Shown piece by piece: positions 39,513 through 40,115 of a stretch of 40,115 bases of DNA; positions within the stretch are counted from its first letter, which is position 1; every line of letters starts with the position of its first letter. The position numbers and the translations under genes were made by a program. The DNA comes from Natrinema pallidum DSM 3751 (lineage in GTDB: Archaea; Halobacteriota; Halobacteria; Halobacteriales; Natrialbaceae), in contig NZ_AOII01000088.1 of the NCBI RefSeq assembly GCF_000337615.1, positions 173,966-214,080 on the forward strand, written 5' to 3'. The notes below the pieces were generated by a model. That model was not told the DNA's origin and did no database searches. It saw only the letters and a program-made list of their open reading frames with translations.

Positions 39513-40115
39513 ATGGAACGTGTTGCAATCATCGGAGCCTCCATGACCCAGTTCGGGCAACGGGACGGGGAGTGGATTCAGGACCTTCTCGCGGAGGCCG
39601 GCAGCGACTGTCTCGAGGATGCGGGCGTCGACGCCGACGACGTCGAGCACCTGTACGTCTCGAACATGGCAAGCGGCGAGTTCGAAGGGCAAACGGGCGT
39701 GATGAACGCGCTGGCTCACGACCTCGACGCGATGCCGGCGTACACCCAGCGCGTCGACCAGACGAGTTCGAGCGGCGGCGCGGGAATGTACGCCGCCTGG
39801 CAGTCGGTCGCCAGCGGTGCCAGCGACATGACGATGCTCGTCGGCGGCGAGAAGATGACGCATAAGACGACCGGGGAAGCGACCGACGTCATCGCGTCGC
39901 TGACCCATCCCGTGGAGTACAAACACGGCGTCACGCTGCCCTCCTTCGCGGGCCTGACGGCGCGCCACTACTTGGAGCGGTTCGACGCGCCCCGCGAGAG
40001 CCTCGGGAAGGTCGCCGTCAAGAATCACAAGAACGGCGTCGACAACCCGCATGCCCAGTTCCGGAAGGAAGTCGACCTCGAGACGGTCCTCGAGTCGCCG
40101 ATCGTCGCCGATCCG
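39513..40115 (+). CDS. Haloarchaeal-type thiolase, 3' truncated by window
   Basis: The first 201 residues of an archaeal thiolase (acetyl-CoA C-acyltransferase superfamily) are present. It begins 'MERVAIIGASMTQFGQRDGE', continues 'LEDAGVDADDVEHLYVSNMA', and has 'MTMLVGGEKMTHKTTGEATD'. At the position of the nucleophilic cysteine (NxxCxSG) it has TSSSGGAG, so Ser85 replaces the cysteine. This agrees with haloarchaeal-type beta-ketothiolases, which are two-subunit enzymes reported to use Ser-His-His. The distal histidine and cysteine motifs lie beyond the edge. In relatives the gene is commonly followed by a DUF35 OB-fold/zinc-ribbon partner, expected just outside the window. Confidence 0.87.
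   Translation, partial: MERVAIIGASMTQFGQRDGEWIQDLLAEAGSDCLEDAGVDADDVEHLYVSNMASGEFEGQTGVMNALAHDLDAMPAYTQRVDQTSSSGGAGMYAAWQSVASGASDMTMLVGGEKMTHKTTGEATDVIASLTHPVEYKHGVTLPSFAGLTARHYLERFDAPRESLGKVAVKNHKNGVDNPHAQFRKEVDLETVLESPIVADP

Noticed and set aside
1-40115. CRISPR array or intact insertion sequence
   Set aside because: No regularly spaced repeats with unique spacers and no transposase frame were found; the repeats seen are single dyads or in-gene repeats.

Overview
The window is chromosomal DNA of a halophilic archaeon (class Halobacteria; the gene set and style fit Natrialbales such as Natrinema or Haloterrigena, but I cannot fix the genus). The evidence is high GC with strong GC3, very acidic proteins, frequent CTCGAG-type codons, Tat-dependent lipoproteins, TATA boxes about 26-30 nt before start codons (leaderless transcripts), and typical haloarchaeal genes (TbsP, RNase P components, proteasome alpha, SBDS). 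The first 20 bases are a Nextera/Tn5 adapter, so the left edge is an assembly edge, not biology.

Layout. 0-6.3 kb: a 5'-truncated CYTH protein, S-adenosylmethionine synthase, a small membrane protein, an MFS transporter, ThiI, a DUF5804-like protein and a lipoprotein. 6.4-11.3 kb: a cysteine synthase-like enzyme, a VOC protein behind a perfect 17-nt palindrome, a thioredoxin, a DUF255 thioredoxin-domain protein and a Tat-secreted protein. 11.3-15.5 kb: a gene-poor stretch, the thyA-folA pair, a 5'-truncated helicase C-terminus and a lipoprotein. 15.7-20.9 kb: purD, a membrane metallophosphoesterase, a wrecked class III aminotransferase, a MgtC/DUF4010 membrane protein and a PadR regulator. 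20.9-26 kb: an intergenic region with two strong hairpins (candidate small RNA), a 48-aa protein, a repeat-bearing lipoprotein, a zinc-ribbon protein and an OPT transporter overlapping a PqqD-like gene. 26-29.4 kb: folD, an alpha/beta hydrolase and glyA. 29.6-33.1 kb: an orphan CHAT (caspase-like) protease candidate and TbsP. 33.1-33.8 kb: an AT-rich island with one or two small membrane-protein genes. 33.8-37.8 kb: rnp3, methyltransferase, rnp2, psmA, SBDS, then convergent FUN14. 38.1 kb to the end: hflX and a haloarchaeal-type thiolase cut by the right edge.

How they work together. Six genes serve one-carbon, folate and purine chemistry (SAM synthase, thyA, folA, purD, folD, glyA), although they lie in several separate transcription units. 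The right part is a compact RNA-processing, protein-degradation and ribosome-maturation operon. I see no CRISPR array, tRNA, rRNA or intact insertion sequence. The least explained items are the CHAT protein with its own dyad-symmetric upstream region, the two-hairpin RNA candidate near 21.2-21.3 kb, the metallophosphoesterase whose catalytic domain is interrupted by a membrane hairpin, and the AT-rich island just before the RNase P operon.
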